A stretch of 64,000 bases of DNA, taken from positions 84,054-148,053 of the forward strand of contig CACMQN010000002.1 of NCBI GenBank assembly GCA_902615855.1. Reading direction: 5' to 3'. Shown here in pieces: positions 44,902 to 54,484 of this stretch; position 1 is the stretch's first letter, and each line of letters opens with the position of its first letter. The position numbers were made by a program, and so were the translations under genes. The notes under the pieces were generated by a model. The model was not told where the DNA came from. It did not search any database and saw nothing but the letters and a program-made list of their open reading frames with translations. This DNA is from an uncultured Candidatus Actinomarina sp. (GTDB lineage Bacteria; Actinomycetota; Acidimicrobiia; Actinomarinales; Actinomarinaceae).

Positions 44902-45718
44902 TTCTTTTGTTAGCCAAATCACAATACTCTTTATTTATTTCGTAACCGACATACTTTCTATTTGAATTTAAAGCGGCTAAAGCTGTTGTTCCACTTCCCA
45001 TAAATGGATCCAGTATTAATTCATCCTTATAAGAATATAAATTTATAAATTTATCAACTAGTTCTTCAGGAAAAGGTGCTGGATGGCCAATTTTTTTTGC
45101 CTTTGCTGGAAGAATATTCCATATTGAAAGTGTTGAATCCATAAATTCTTCTTTATCAATCGTAGATACACCCTCTTTATTTCTATTAAATGACTCTTTT
45201 GAAAATACCAAACAGTATTCATGTAGATCCCTAATCACTGGGTTTGATGCAGATAACCAACTGCCCCATGCAAAGTTTGCATTGGCACCTTTAGATTTTT
45301 GCCATATTATTTCACCCCTCATAATGAATCCTATGTTAGTCAACATGTCCGTAAATTTATTTGAGAAAGGTATATAAGGCTTCCTTCCTAAATTTGCTAC
45401 ATTAACAACTAGACGACCTCCTGATTCCGTAACTCTGTAAACTTCTTGAAAACATGATTCCATTAACTTCCAATATTTTTTGTCATCAAGATCAAGGTCA
45501 CTTAACTTACCAACATTGTATGGAGGGGAAGTAACCGTTAAAGAAACACAATTATCAATTAGCTCACTCATATGTTCGGCGCTTTTATTAAATATTTTAT
45601 TTTTTAACTTTGATACATTGTTCTCTGATTGTGTTTCAAAGTTAGTCTCAGTTTGAAATTTTGAAACAAATCCTTTTCTTGAACCTGATCCATCTTTATA
45701 AACTGATTCTTTTGACAT
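44888..45718 (-). CDS. DNA methyltransferase, beta class (N4-cytosine or N6-adenine)
   Basis: 276 residues. The catalytic motif IV (TSPPYN, SPPY at 64-67) comes before the SAM motif I (DPFMGSGTT at 237-245), the beta-class order. SPPY favours N4-methylcytosine but does not exclude N6-adenine. LTVTSPPYNVGK and YVGYEINKEYCDLANKRI are typical of type II or orphan enzymes. It lies six bases after an unknown 144-residue gene in the same direction, a possible cognate partner. It ends overlapping the convergent ABC exporter by 14 bases. Confidence 0.85.
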   Translation of the reverse strand: MSKESVYKDGSGSRKGFVSKFQTETNFETQSENNVSKLKNKIFNKSAEHMSELIDNCVSLTVTSPPYNVGKLSDLDLDDKKYWKLMESCFQEVYRVTESGGRLVVNVANLGRKPYIPFSNKFTDMLTNIGFIMRGEIIWQKSKGANANFAWGSWLSASNPVIRDLHEYCLVFSKESFNRNKEGVSTIDKEEFMDSTLSIWNILPAKAKKIGHPAPFPEELVDKFINLYSYKDELILDPFMGSGTTALAALNSNRKYVGYEINKEYCDLANKRIKDR

Positions 45719-45724
45719 GATCTA

Positions 45725-46159
45725 TTATCTTATTTCCTTTAAACCAAATTCTATTTCTTCTTTACTTTCTAACTCCAAGATTTCTTCAGATAAATTTTCA
45801 TAATTTTTATGTTGCAAATAGGCCAAGTTACTTATTTTTAAAATTTCATCAGTAGGTGCACTTTCTGAAACCCATAAAATTCTTTTTAAGGTACTTTCTT
45901 TAATTGCACTTAAAAAAACATTTCTAAGATCCGATTTGATATCTTCAAAAAATACGCCGCAAAATGCACCGTGTGAAGCTGTTGAGATGTGAGTATCATC
46001 TAAAATATCACCTATTGCTTTTTTTCCAGGAATAGATTTATTAAATGTTTCTTCTAATTGATCAGATAAAAACACCCTTAAATCACCATTTTGCAAGGAT
46101 AGTTTTTCAACAATTTCTTTTTCAGAACTATTTGATGGATTTACACATATAACAGGCAT
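45725..46159 (-). CDS. Hypothetical protein paired with the DNA methyltransferase
   Basis: 144 residues from the ATG at 46159 (the track's TTG adds one residue). No recognised motif; it looks alpha/beta and soluble with an acidic C-terminus (LELESKEEIEFGLKEIR). It precedes the methyltransferase by six bases. It could be a small nuclease partner, a control protein or unrelated; I see no PD-(D/E)xK or HNH motif. Confidence 0.5.
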   Translation of the reverse strand: MPVICVNPSNSSEKEIVEKLSLQNGDLRVFLSDQLEETFNKSIPGKKAIGDILDDTHISTASHGAFCGVFFEDIKSDLRNVFLSAIKESTLKRILWVSESAPTDEILKISNLAYLQHKNYENLSEEILELESKEEIEFGLKEIR

Positions 46160-46175
46160 CAATTAAAGTTTAATT

Positions 46176-46213
46176 AATAATAAGAGAAATCTATATTCAT
46201 TGCTCTTATTATT
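46176..46213. promoter_or_regulatory. Inverted repeat in front of sufB
   Basis: AATAATAAGAG and CTCTTATTATT are perfect 11-base inverted arms, 16 bases apart, ending 27 bases before the sufB ATG in the gap between divergent genes. The spacing suits a dimeric regulator such as an Rrf2-type or SufR-like repressor, but no sufR gene lies beside the operon and none is identified in the window. Confidence 0.45.
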
Positions 46214-46240
46214 GAAACGAGACTTAACTAGAATTAAATT

Positions 46241-47650
46241 ATGACTGACGTAGATATAGATATTGGTAAATACTCTTTGGGGTGGTCTGACCCTGAAAAG
46301 AATGTTTTTAAACCTGAAAAAGGATTGAATGAAGACATTATTAGAAAAATGTCTGAGATTAAAGAAGAGCCAGAATGGATGCTCGATTTTAGATTAAAAG
46401 CATATAAAAGATTTCTAGATAAACCTATGCCTGAATGGGTAGCTAAAGATAAACTAAATAAATTAGATTTCGATGATATTTATTACTACATCAAACCTAC
46501 TGAAAATCAGGCAGATTCATGGGATGAAGTACCTGAAGAGATCAAACAAACATATGAAAAATTAGGTATTCCTGAAGCAGAAAGAAGCTACCTTGCAGGA
46601 GTTACAGCACAATACGAAAGTGAAGTTGTTTATCACAAAAATCGTGAAGATCTTGAGAAATTAGGTGTTTTATTTTGTGACATGGACACTGCTGTCAGAG
46701 AATATCCTGAACTTGTTAAAGAATATTTTGGAACAGTTATTCCTCCTGGAGACAATAAATTTGCAGCATTAAATTCTGCAGTATGGTCTGGTGGATCTTT
46801 TATTTATGTACCAAAAGGCGTTCATGTTGAAGATCCTTTGCAGGCATATTTCAGAATCAATGCTGAGAATATGGGCCAATTTGAAAGAACCTTAATTCTT
46901 GTTGATGAGGGAGCATCAGTTCATTATATAGAAGGATGTTCAGCACCTGTTTACACAACTGATTCATTGCACTCAGCAGTGGTCGAAATTGTAGTAAAGG
47001 CATCTGGTACTTGCAGATATACAACAATCCAAAACTGGTCAAATGATGTTTATAACTTAGTGACAAAAAGAGCACAAGCATATGGCAATGCAACAATGGA
47101 ATGGATCGATGCAAACCTTGGTTCAGGATTAACAGTAAAATATCCATCTGTATACTTGATGGAGCCAGGAGCTCATGGTGAGGTTTTGTCAGTCGCATTT
47201 GCAAATAGCGGTCAACATCAGGACACAGGTGCAAAGATGGTGCATCTTGCTCCTGATACTACTTCCTTGATTACTTCAAAATCTATTTCAAAAGGTGGTG
47301 GAAGAGGAGCCTATAGAGGTTTAGTAAGAGTAGAGGATGGTTCTGAAACAGCAAAAAGTTTTGTGAGATGTGATGCATTGATTTTAGATGATGAATCTAG
47401 ATCAGATACGTACCCTTATATGGAGATTGAAGAATCTTCAGCAGAAATTGGGCATGAAGCTACAGTCTCAAAAGTTGGTGAAGATCAGCTTTTTTACTTG
47501 ATGAGTCGTGGGCTTTCCGAAGAAGAGGCAACTTCAATGATTGTTGCTGGCTTTGTCGAAGAATTTACAAAAACACTTCCAATGGAATATGCAATGGAAT
47601 TTAACAAATTAATCGAACTCAATATGATTGAGGCCGGTGCTGTAGGTTAA
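46241..47650 (+). CDS. sufB: Fe-S cluster assembly scaffold SufB
   Basis: 469 residues. The beta-helix core is marked by [68 protein letters not shown] and [44 protein letters not shown] (long family run, quoted in parts). SufB forms the SufBCD scaffold that builds Fe-S clusters. It opens an operon of sufB-sufD-Rieske-sufC. Confidence 0.96.
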   Translation: MTDVDIDIGKYSLGWSDPEKNVFKPEKGLNEDIIRKMSEIKEEPEWMLDFRLKAYKRFLDKPMPEWVAKDKLNKLDFDDIYYYIKPTENQADSWDEVPEEIKQTYEKLGIPEAERSYLAGVTAQYESEVVYHKNREDLEKLGVLFCDMDTAVREYPELVKEYFGTVIPPGDNKFAALNSAVWSGGSFIYVPKGVHVEDPLQAYFRINAENMGQFERTLILVDEGASVHYIEGCSAPVYTTDSLHSAVVEIVVKASGTCRYTTIQNWSNDVYNLVTKRAQAYGNATMEWIDANLGSGLTVKYPSVYLMEPGAHGEVLSVAFANSGQHQDTGAKMVHLAPDTTSLITSKSISKGGGRGAYRGLVRVEDGSETAKSFVRCDALILDDESRSDTYPYMEIEESSAEIGHEATVSKVGEDQLFYLMSRGLSEEEATSMIVAGFVEEFTKTLPMEYAMEFNKLIELNMIEAGAVG

Positions 47651-47666
47651 TTGCATAGGAAGTAAT

Positions 47667-48836
47667 TTGAACACAAAATTAGTTGAAAAAAATCTTGGAA
47701 AAATAACATCTAAAGATTTTTCTGATATATCTGTAAAAAATGAAGACTGGAAATACACCGGAAAAAATGTGTATTCAGTTAATGAATTCGAAGTTGGTAA
47801 ACCTGTAAATATTGAGAAAAATGAGACATTTAACATTGATACAAATTGTCACGAATTCGTTGTTAATGTTGAAGAAGAAAAAATAGAAGTCATAGACATA
47901 GCAAAAATAGAGAAACCAATTATTGACGAATCAATTAAAAGACCATTAGATAAATTTTTAGTTGAACAATTTGAGAAATTGACTGGTGGATTTCAACTTA
48001 ATGTTAAAGATGACTTTAGTCAGTACTATTCAGTAAATTTTCAAAATGAGGAAACAGCAGTCCCATATCTAGGTGTAAATGTAGCAAAAAATAAATCAGG
48101 TAAGCTCCTATTAAATTTTGGTGATTTGGTAAATGGCAATATATTTCCTGCAATAGAATTATTTCTAGAACAGAATGCAACTCTAGAATTAATTATCAAT
48201 GTAACATCAAAAAATGACATAAGTATTGTCAATAATCTTTACGCCAAACTTCTAAATGATGCAAATCTATCTGTTCATATGGTTAGTACTGGTGGCTTGT
48301 TTTCTAGGTCAAGATTAGATGTTGATTTATATGGCAATGGTTCCGGATTTGAAATTGATGGCGTATATTTTGGAGAGAATGCTCAGATACATGATACAAG
48401 GGTATTTGTGAATCACTTAGGCAAAAGCACAACATCAAATATGATTACTAAAGGTGTATTAGGTGATGAAAGTTCTTCTATATTTACAGGAACTATACAT
48501 ATTGCTGAGGGAGCTGTTAAAACAGAATCGCAGCAAGAAAATAGAAACATAATTCTAACTGAAAAAGCATCAGCGCAATCTGTTCCAAACTTGGAGATTC
48601 TTTGTGATGACGTTATTTGTGGACATGGTTCATCAGTTGGGCCAATTGATGAAACTCTATATCACTATGTTATGTCTAGAGGCATAAATAAAGAAGATGC
48701 TGAAAAATTATTAATTAAAGGTTTCTTTAATGAAGTAATCAATGAGGATGCTTGGGAAATTATTCATGATGAAGTTGCAGATACTTTAGCTAAAAAGTAT
48801 GAAAATATACTAGGAAGAAAATCAGATGAAAGTTAA
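47667..48836 (+). CDS. sufD: Fe-S cluster assembly protein SufD
   Basis: 389 residues from a TTG start, with AGGAAG before it. The conserved C-terminal half has the SufBD features IFTGTIHIAEGAVKTESQQEN and ILCDDVICGHGSSVGPIDE, ending LIKGFFNEVI. It pairs with SufB. The N-terminal half is much more divergent than in model SufD proteins. Confidence 0.93.
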   Translation: MNTKLVEKNLGKITSKDFSDISVKNEDWKYTGKNVYSVNEFEVGKPVNIEKNETFNIDTNCHEFVVNVEEEKIEVIDIAKIEKPIIDESIKRPLDKFLVEQFEKLTGGFQLNVKDDFSQYYSVNFQNEETAVPYLGVNVAKNKSGKLLLNFGDLVNGNIFPAIELFLEQNATLELIINVTSKNDISIVNNLYAKLLNDANLSVHMVSTGGLFSRSRLDVDLYGNGSGFEIDGVYFGENAQIHDTRVFVNHLGKSTTSNMITKGVLGDESSSIFTGTIHIAEGAVKTESQQENRNIILTEKASAQSVPNLEILCDDVICGHGSSVGPIDETLYHYVMSRGINKEDAEKLLIKGFFNEVINEDAWEIIHDEVADTLAKKYENILGRKSDES

Positions 48837-49140
48837 AACCATAAACACATCAGAGGTAAATGAAAATTCTGTAAAAGTTGTAAGTATTGATGATAAAGAC
48901 ATAGCAATTTTTAATGTTGAAGGTGAATACTTTGCCATAGACGATATGTGTTCTCACGCAGAAGCATCACTTGCTGAAGGAGAAGTATTTGATTGTAAAA
49001 TTGAATGTCCATTGCACGGAGCAGAATTTGATTTAAAAACAGGAGAGGCTGTAACTTTACCTGCAACTAAACCAGTTGCTACATATGAAATTACTGTCGA
49101 AGATGAAGTTATTTATTTAGAAATGGAAGACAATGCTTAA
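48826..49140 (+). CDS. Rieske [2Fe-2S] ferredoxin-like protein
   Basis: 104 residues with C-x-H at 42/44 (CSHAEAS) and CPLHG at 61/64, the Rieske ligands. It is of the non-haem-oxygenase ferredoxin type that commonly sits between sufD and sufC/sufS in actinobacteria. AGGAAG lies before the ATG at 48826 and it overlaps both neighbours. It may be an electron donor for cluster assembly or a SUF client. Confidence 0.9.
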   Translation: MKVKTINTSEVNENSVKVVSIDDKDIAIFNVEGEYFAIDDMCSHAEASLAEGEVFDCKIECPLHGAEFDLKTGEAVTLPATKPVATYEITVEDEVIYLEMEDNA

Positions 49141-49834
49141 AATAGAAAACCTAAAAGCCTCAATTGGTGATGTTGAAATTCTAAAGGGGATTAATTTAGA
49201 GATAAGCAGTGGAGAACTCCATGCAGTCATGGGGCCAAATGGCTCAGGAAAATCAACTCTTTGTCATGTACTTATGGGTAATACCGATTATGAAAAAGAA
49301 GGTAAGGTAACACTTAATGGAGATGACGTATTATCAATTCCACAGTTTGAAAGAGCAGAAAAAGGAATTTTTCAATCATTTCAATATCCCGTAGGTTTAC
49401 CAGGTGTTACGTTAAAAGAATTAATAGAATCGTTCCTAGAAAATGTAGATGAAGATGAGTTAATTGAAACATCTAAAAGGTTTAACTTAGAAGAATTCTT
49501 AGATCGCGATGTAAATGTAGATTTATCAGGTGGAGAGAAAAAAAGATCAGAATTATTTCAATTATCATTGATGAAGCCATCTTTAGCCCTTCTTGATGAA
49601 ATAGACTCAGGTTTAGATATTGATGCAATTAAATCTGTTGCATCTTTGATTAACGAAAATAGAGATGAAAAAACAACTTATATATTAGTTACTCACTACA
49701 GCAGAATACTGAAATATCTTGATGTTGATAAAGTCCACATTGTTGTTAACGGTAAAATCGTTAAATCAGGTTCAAATGAATTGATTGAAGAAGTCGATTC
49801 TGGTGGATACACTCAATATCAGGAAGAAAATTGA
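49133..49834 (+). CDS. sufC: Fe-S cluster assembly ATPase SufC (copy 1)
   Basis: 233 residues. Walker A GPNGSGKST, VNVDLSGGEKKRSELFQLS (signature) and LLDEIDSGLDIDAI (Walker B) match SufC. It lies in the sufBD operon, eight bases overlapping the Rieske gene. A second, less than identical SufC is encoded at 59248-59973 beside sufS and sufE. Confidence 0.93.
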   Translation: MLKIENLKASIGDVEILKGINLEISSGELHAVMGPNGSGKSTLCHVLMGNTDYEKEGKVTLNGDDVLSIPQFERAEKGIFQSFQYPVGLPGVTLKELIESFLENVDEDELIETSKRFNLEEFLDRDVNVDLSGGEKKRSELFQLSLMKPSLALLDEIDSGLDIDAIKSVASLINENRDEKTTYILVTHYSRILKYLDVDKVHIVVNGKIVKSGSNELIEEVDSGGYTQYQEEN

Positions 49835-51201
49835 ATAAAAAAGAAACAAGAATAGAAAAAGACTCAATGGGTGAATTTGAAGTACCTATTGATGCTATGT
49901 ATGGTGCTTCAACTGCTAGAGCAATTGAGAATTTTCCAATTTCAGAACTAAAGTTCTCTCGATCATTTATAAGAGCACTTGGTGAAATTAAAAAAGCTTG
50001 TGCAATAGTAAATCAAGATAATAAATTATTAGATAAAAAAATAGCAACTGCAATTATTGATGGTGCTGAAGAAGTAATCTCAGGTAATCATGACAAGGAT
50101 TTTGCAGTTGATATTTTCCAAACTGGATCAGGCACTTCTACAAATATGAATGCTAATGAAATCATTGCAAAAATAGCATCTGATAAAACTGGTGAATCAA
50201 TACATCCAAACGACCATGTAAATATGAGTCAATCATCAAATGATGTAATTCCAACAGCAACAAATGTTGCTGCTGTAATAGATGTTACTGAAGGGCTCAT
50301 TCCTGAATTAGATAATCTTATTTCATTACTTAATGAAAAGGCAAAACAGTGGGAGGAAGTCTATAAAAACGGAAGAACTCATTTAATGGATGCTACACCT
50401 GTTAGTTTAGGTCAAGAATTTTCTGGATATGCTGACCTTATTGATGAAAGAATGGGTGACATTAAAGCCTCTTTAGATAATGTCCAGAAATTAGCAATTG
50501 GAGGTACCGCTGTCGGTACTGGAATAAATGCTCCTGATAATTTTGGGGCTGATGTTGCAAGCGAACTTCAATCATCAATAGGAATACCCTTTAAAGAAGT
50601 AGAAAATCATTTCACAAGACAAGGATCAAGAGAAGAAGTGGTTCATTTATCAAGTGCTTTGAAGGCACTTGCAGTATCGCTTTTTAAGATTGCAAATGAC
50701 ATTAGATGGATGGGTAGTGGACCAGTGTCTGGATTGGGAGATTTGAAAATTCCTGCTTTACAACCAGGATCATCAATAATGCCTGGAAAAGTAAATCCAG
50801 TAATACCTGAAATGATGATGCAGGTATCCGCTCAAGTTATTGGAAATGATACAACCATTACGTTTTCATCAGCCAATGGAAATTTTGAGCTAAATACAAT
50901 GCTTCCTGTAATGGCTCACAACCTACTTGAAAGCATTGCTTTACTCACTACTGGAGTAAATGTGTTTGGGAATAAGCTGATAAAAGACCTTGAAGCAAAT
51001 ACTGAGAAGTTAAATGAAGATACTCAAAAAAACTCAATCCTAGTTACAGCACTTGTACCAAAGCTTGGATATGATGTAGCTGCTGAGGTAGCTAAACAAG
51101 CTATGGAAAATGGATTAACAATAAAAGAAGTATTGCTTAGTAAAGAATTAATGCCAGAGGGTGATATTGATGATCTTTTGGATATAGAGAAGCTTATCTA
51201 A
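49831..51201 (+). CDS. fumC: Fumarate hydratase, class II
   Basis: 456 residues from a TTG start overlapping sufC by four bases. The family signature GSSIMPGKVNP, QTGSGTSTNMNANE and GRTHLMDATPVSLGQE identify class II fumarase, which lacks an Fe-S cluster. It works in the TCA cycle. It may share the suf transcript. Confidence 0.95.
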   Translation: MNKKETRIEKDSMGEFEVPIDAMYGASTARAIENFPISELKFSRSFIRALGEIKKACAIVNQDNKLLDKKIATAIIDGAEEVISGNHDKDFAVDIFQTGSGTSTNMNANEIIAKIASDKTGESIHPNDHVNMSQSSNDVIPTATNVAAVIDVTEGLIPELDNLISLLNEKAKQWEEVYKNGRTHLMDATPVSLGQEFSGYADLIDERMGDIKASLDNVQKLAIGGTAVGTGINAPDNFGADVASELQSSIGIPFKEVENHFTRQGSREEVVHLSSALKALAVSLFKIANDIRWMGSGPVSGLGDLKIPALQPGSSIMPGKVNPVIPEMMMQVSAQVIGNDTTITFSSANGNFELNTMLPVMAHNLLESIALLTTGVNVFGNKLIKDLEANTEKLNEDTQKNSILVTALVPKLGYDVAAEVAKQAMENGLTIKEVLLSKELMPEGDIDDLLDIEKLI

Positions 51202-51632
51202 TGGTCAATAAAATCGCTATTGCTTCCGATCATGCAGGTTTTGAATTAAAACAATTGTTAATAGAATCTTTATCTTCCGATCTTGAAATTGAAGACTTAG
51301 GAACTGATAGTTTGGAACCTTGTGATTTTCCAGATTATGCAACGAAAGTATCTGATTTTGTCTTGGATAATGAGGGTACAAAGGGAGTTTTAATCTGTGG
51401 GACAGGTGTTGGCATGTCTATTGCAGCAAATAAAGTAAAAGGTATCAGAGCCTCTAATGTCACCAATGTAAAAACCGCTGTTCAATCTGTTGAGCATAAT
51501 GATGTAAATGTTCTATGTCTGGGTTCGGAAAATCTAGATATTGAGGCTGCTCAAGAAATAACTGAGTCATTTTTAAATTCCTCTTTTTTAAACGAGGAAA
51601 AATACATAAATAGAATTAATAAACTTAGCTAA
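51201..51632 (+). CDS. rpiB: Ribose-5-phosphate isomerase B
   Basis: 143 residues. IAIASDHAGFELK at the N-terminus and GVLICGTGVGMSIAANKVKGIRA in the centre are the RpiB/LacAB family motifs; the active-site Cys is in LICGTG. It interconverts ribose-5-phosphate and ribulose-5-phosphate. It starts one base inside the fumC stop and abuts the convergent gene at 51633. Confidence 0.93.
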   Translation: MVNKIAIASDHAGFELKQLLIESLSSDLEIEDLGTDSLEPCDFPDYATKVSDFVLDNEGTKGVLICGTGVGMSIAANKVKGIRASNVTNVKTAVQSVEHNDVNVLCLGSENLDIEAAQEITESFLNSSFLNEEKYINRINKLS

Positions 51633-52493
51633 TTAAGGTATAAATTTGTTTTTACCTTCAAAAACCTTTGTTCCATTTATATAGCTATAGTATTTTCTAC
51701 ATTCACAGGCTAAATATTCTATATCGATTGGATTAAAAGCTCGTTTTGCTTCAGGCCAGTATGTTTTTTGTAGTTCAATCATTTTTTCACCAACTTCTTG
51801 GTGGGAACTTAAACCAAGATGATTTTGTAATCTATCCAGATAAGCAACAGCACCTATCCCTGTAGGAACCTCACTTTCAATTGGAATAATATCAGGTCTG
51901 AACCAAGCTATATCAATAACTGCCATGAATATTGGAAAATCATTTTGCATTTGAAATTCATTATTTATGTTGTTAGTTGCAGTAATTACACTATTGTTTG
52001 ATGATTCAAGAATATCTAGTATAGAATCTTTAACCTCGTAAAATAATCTAGTTGCAGCATCAATTCTTGAGTATTGTTTACCTCTCCATGTAACTGGTTC
52101 AACTGGATATGCAGTTTCATTACACCATGGATCAATACTTTCTAATTTATTTTTTAAGTCATCAGGATCATCTAAATTTTCGGGCGTTAACGTATCTAAA
52201 ACTTCTTGTCTATTACACCATCTTGCAAAAAATACAGCGTTAATTAGTTTTGATGGATTTTCATCTAAATTACCCGCAAATTTAATAATTGATTTACTAA
52301 CTCGATCATCTTCTCTAAAGACATTCAAGAACCTTCCATTTTGAAAAATTTCATCAGTGCTCCATGGAAAATCTTCACCATTTTCTCTTGAAATTCTTAT
52401 ATTTTCTCGTTCTTTACAGAAATCAAAAAAACTTTTTACCGGATTTTCAATAATGAGTCCATCCAGTGCTGTTGCATATTTATTTTCAATCAT
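51633..52493 (-). CDS. HMUDK_hel / thymine-pyrophosphorylase-like protein in the nucleoside importer operon
   Basis: 286 residues from the ATG at 52493, 17 bases after the permease stop; the track start (52556) overlaps that permease by 47 bases. The N-terminal half reads FFDFCKERENIRISRENG, FPWSTDEIF, RFLNVFREDDRVS and FFARWCNRQEVLD. This pattern resembles the helical domain of 5-hydroxymethyl-dUMP kinase and the alpha-glutamyl/putrescinyl thymine pyrophosphorylase families, known mainly from hypermodified phage DNA. The family call is by pattern recall without a search. Its role in nucleoside salvage is inferred only from operon position; it is the last gene of the BMP importer operon. Confidence 0.55.
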   Translation of the reverse strand: MIENKYATALDGLIIENPVKSFFDFCKERENIRISRENGEDFPWSTDEIFQNGRFLNVFREDDRVSKSIIKFAGNLDENPSKLINAVFFARWCNRQEVLDTLTPENLDDPDDLKNKLESIDPWCNETAYPVEPVTWRGKQYSRIDAATRLFYEVKDSILDILESSNNSVITATNNINNEFQMQNDFPIFMAVIDIAWFRPDIIPIESEVPTGIGAVAYLDRLQNHLGLSSHQEVGEKMIELQKTYWPEAKRAFNPIDIEYLACECRKYYSYINGTKVFEGKNKFIP

Positions 52494-52509
52494 TTTTTCT
52501 ATTTTTAAT

Positions 52510-53433
52510 TTATCTATTTTCTCTAAAAAAAGGTATTCCAATATTTTTTGGAGCACCAGTTCTTCCGCCTTTATATATTGTTAAAATTACCAGAATAAAA
52601 ATTGTAATTATGTATGGAGTAATTTTTACAATATAAGGATTTAAATCAAATCCATATGTTTGTAAACGAGGTACAAGTGCTTCCAAGAAACCAAAAAGTA
52701 GAGCTCCTAGTGCTGTTCTATATGGCTTCCACCCTCCAAATATTACTAATGCTAAAGCTATCCACCCCCTTCCAGACGTCATGTTATCTGTCCAATATGG
52801 AACATAACTAAGAGTTAAATAAACGCCAGATAATCCTGCAAAAGCACCTCCAATACACGTTGCAATAAATTGAGTTCTATTTACCTTTAATCCCATAGAA
52901 TCCGCTGCTTTGGAGTCTTCTCCAACTGCTTGGAGTCTCCGTCCAAATAAGGTATTTTGGAGCAGATAAGAAACTGATATCATCAGTATTAATGCAATAT
53001 AAAAAACTATATTTTGACTCATAAGAACTTCAATAAAATTTGATGGTTCATTGTTATTTGATAAACTTTCAATTTTAACATTTAATTTTTTTCCTCTATA
53101 TTCTTTACCCATCAAAGAAGAAAGTGCCAATCCTAAAATAGTCAGAATTAGTCCTGATACAGTTTGATCCTGCTTCAATAAAACAGTAACGAGAGCATGA
53201 ATAGAAGCAAAGGCAGCAGATGACAAGATTCCTACAATTATTGCAAGATATATATTTTCTGTATTAATTGCAGTCATAAATCCTGAAACAGCCCCTATAG
53301 CTATCATTCCTTCAACACCAAGATTAAGAATTCCAGACTTTTCTGTAATCAATTCACCCAAGGCTGCAATAAACAGTAATGTTGCAGCTTGTAAGGTTGC
53401 ATTTAATAGACCAATTAGTTGAATATCAAGCAT
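52510..53433 (-). CDS. BMP-type nucleoside ABC transporter permease 2 (NupQ-like)
   Basis: 307 residues, about nine membrane helices, with LITEKSGILNLGVEGMIAIGA near the N-terminus and GFLEALVPRLQ in a later loop. It is the second permease of an importer with a BMP-family binding protein, the purine/nucleoside type. It overlaps the preceding permease gene by eight bases. Confidence 0.88.
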   Translation of the reverse strand: MLDIQLIGLLNATLQAATLLFIAALGELITEKSGILNLGVEGMIAIGAVSGFMTAINTENIYLAIIVGILSSAAFASIHALVTVLLKQDQTVSGLILTILGLALSSLMGKEYRGKKLNVKIESLSNNNEPSNFIEVLMSQNIVFYIALILMISVSYLLQNTLFGRRLQAVGEDSKAADSMGLKVNRTQFIATCIGGAFAGLSGVYLTLSYVPYWTDNMTSGRGWIALALVIFGGWKPYRTALGALLFGFLEALVPRLQTYGFDLNPYIVKITPYIITIFILVILTIYKGGRTGAPKNIGIPFFRENR

Positions 53434-54484
53434 TTTCTTTTCTTTTTATTTCGTAATTAAAGAAAAATTGTGAGATCAATGCCCCCATTAAAGTTGATGC
53501 TTGTATGATATCAGCAATGTAGGTACTTACTCCAACTGTTTGTATGACTGAACCACCTATTGAGAGGGCACCGAATAAGCAACCGACTAAAAATATTCCA
53601 ATAGGCCTCATTCCCGTGATAGCAGCGACAATTATTGCAGTGTAACCAAAACCTTGGGAAATTCCTGTTGATAATCTGTGTGTTTGACCTAAAAGCTCAA
53701 TTCCTCCAGCTAATCCAGCAAATCCACCTCCAATTAACATGGCAATGAATGCTTTTTGTTTTGCATTTATGCCTGCATATATAGCAGTCAATTCTGAACC
53801 ACCTGCGATTCTCAACTCATATCCAAATATTGATTTATTTTTTAGATAAAAAGCAATAACTGTAAATGTAATACAAACAATAAAACCAAAACTTAATTTT
53901 CCAAATATCGTTGGTAAATAGACCTCTTCCCCAATATATTCTGCAGCCGGAAAATTTAGAGATCCTGGATCTTTCCACGGGCCATTTATTAGATATATAG
54001 TTATACCTATTGCAATATAATTTGTAAGCAAAGTTGTAATTATTTCATTAACACCAAAAAAAACTTTTGTAATGGCTGGTATGAGTATACAAATTGCTCC
54101 ACCGACAAATCCTGAAATTAATAAAACAAATATCAACATCGTTGAGTTTGTAACTTGAGTATTTATATAAATATAGTTAACTGCTATTGCTCCAAAAAAA
54201 ATTTGACCTTCTGCCCCTATGTTCCAAAACTTTACAGAATTAATTATCGATATACCTAACCCCGCCAAAATTAAAGGAACCGCTTTATTGAGAGAAGATG
54301 TAAAGCTATTTACGCTACCCAAAGACAATCTAAACATTAATGAAAATGTCTCCAATGGATTTTTTTCTTGAATAATTAAAATAATTGTTCCAATCATTAA
54401 CGCTATTACAAACCCAATTAAAAACGAATAAAAAGTACTTAGTTCGCTAACATTCTGTTTTTTGGAAAGAAAGAAATTACCCAT
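53426..54484 (-). CDS. BMP-type nucleoside ABC transporter permease 1 (NupP-like)
   Basis: 352 residues with eight to ten membrane helices and VKFWNIGAEGQIFFGAI, the motif shared by simple-sugar/nucleoside permeases. It pairs with the second permease; eight-base overlaps on both sides show a tightly coupled operon. Confidence 0.9.
   Translation of the reverse strand: MGNFFLSKKQNVSELSTFYSFLIGFVIALMIGTIILIIQEKNPLETFSLMFRLSLGSVNSFTSSLNKAVPLILAGLGISIINSVKFWNIGAEGQIFFGAIAVNYIYINTQVTNSTMLIFVLLISGFVGGAICILIPAITKVFFGVNEIITTLLTNYIAIGITIYLINGPWKDPGSLNFPAAEYIGEEVYLPTIFGKLSFGFIVCITFTVIAFYLKNKSIFGYELRIAGGSELTAIYAGINAKQKAFIAMLIGGGFAGLAGGIELLGQTHRLSTGISQGFGYTAIIVAAITGMRPIGIFLVGCLFGALSIGGSVIQTVGVSTYIADIIQASTLMGALISQFFFNYEIKRKENA

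Noticed and set aside
44888-46159. Toxin-antitoxin module
   Set aside because: The methyltransferase is clear and the small partner shows no toxin or antitoxin signature; kept instead as an unknown pair.
46857-47234. Minus-strand ORF opposite sufB
   Set aside because: Leu/His-rich shadow over the strongly conserved sufB core.
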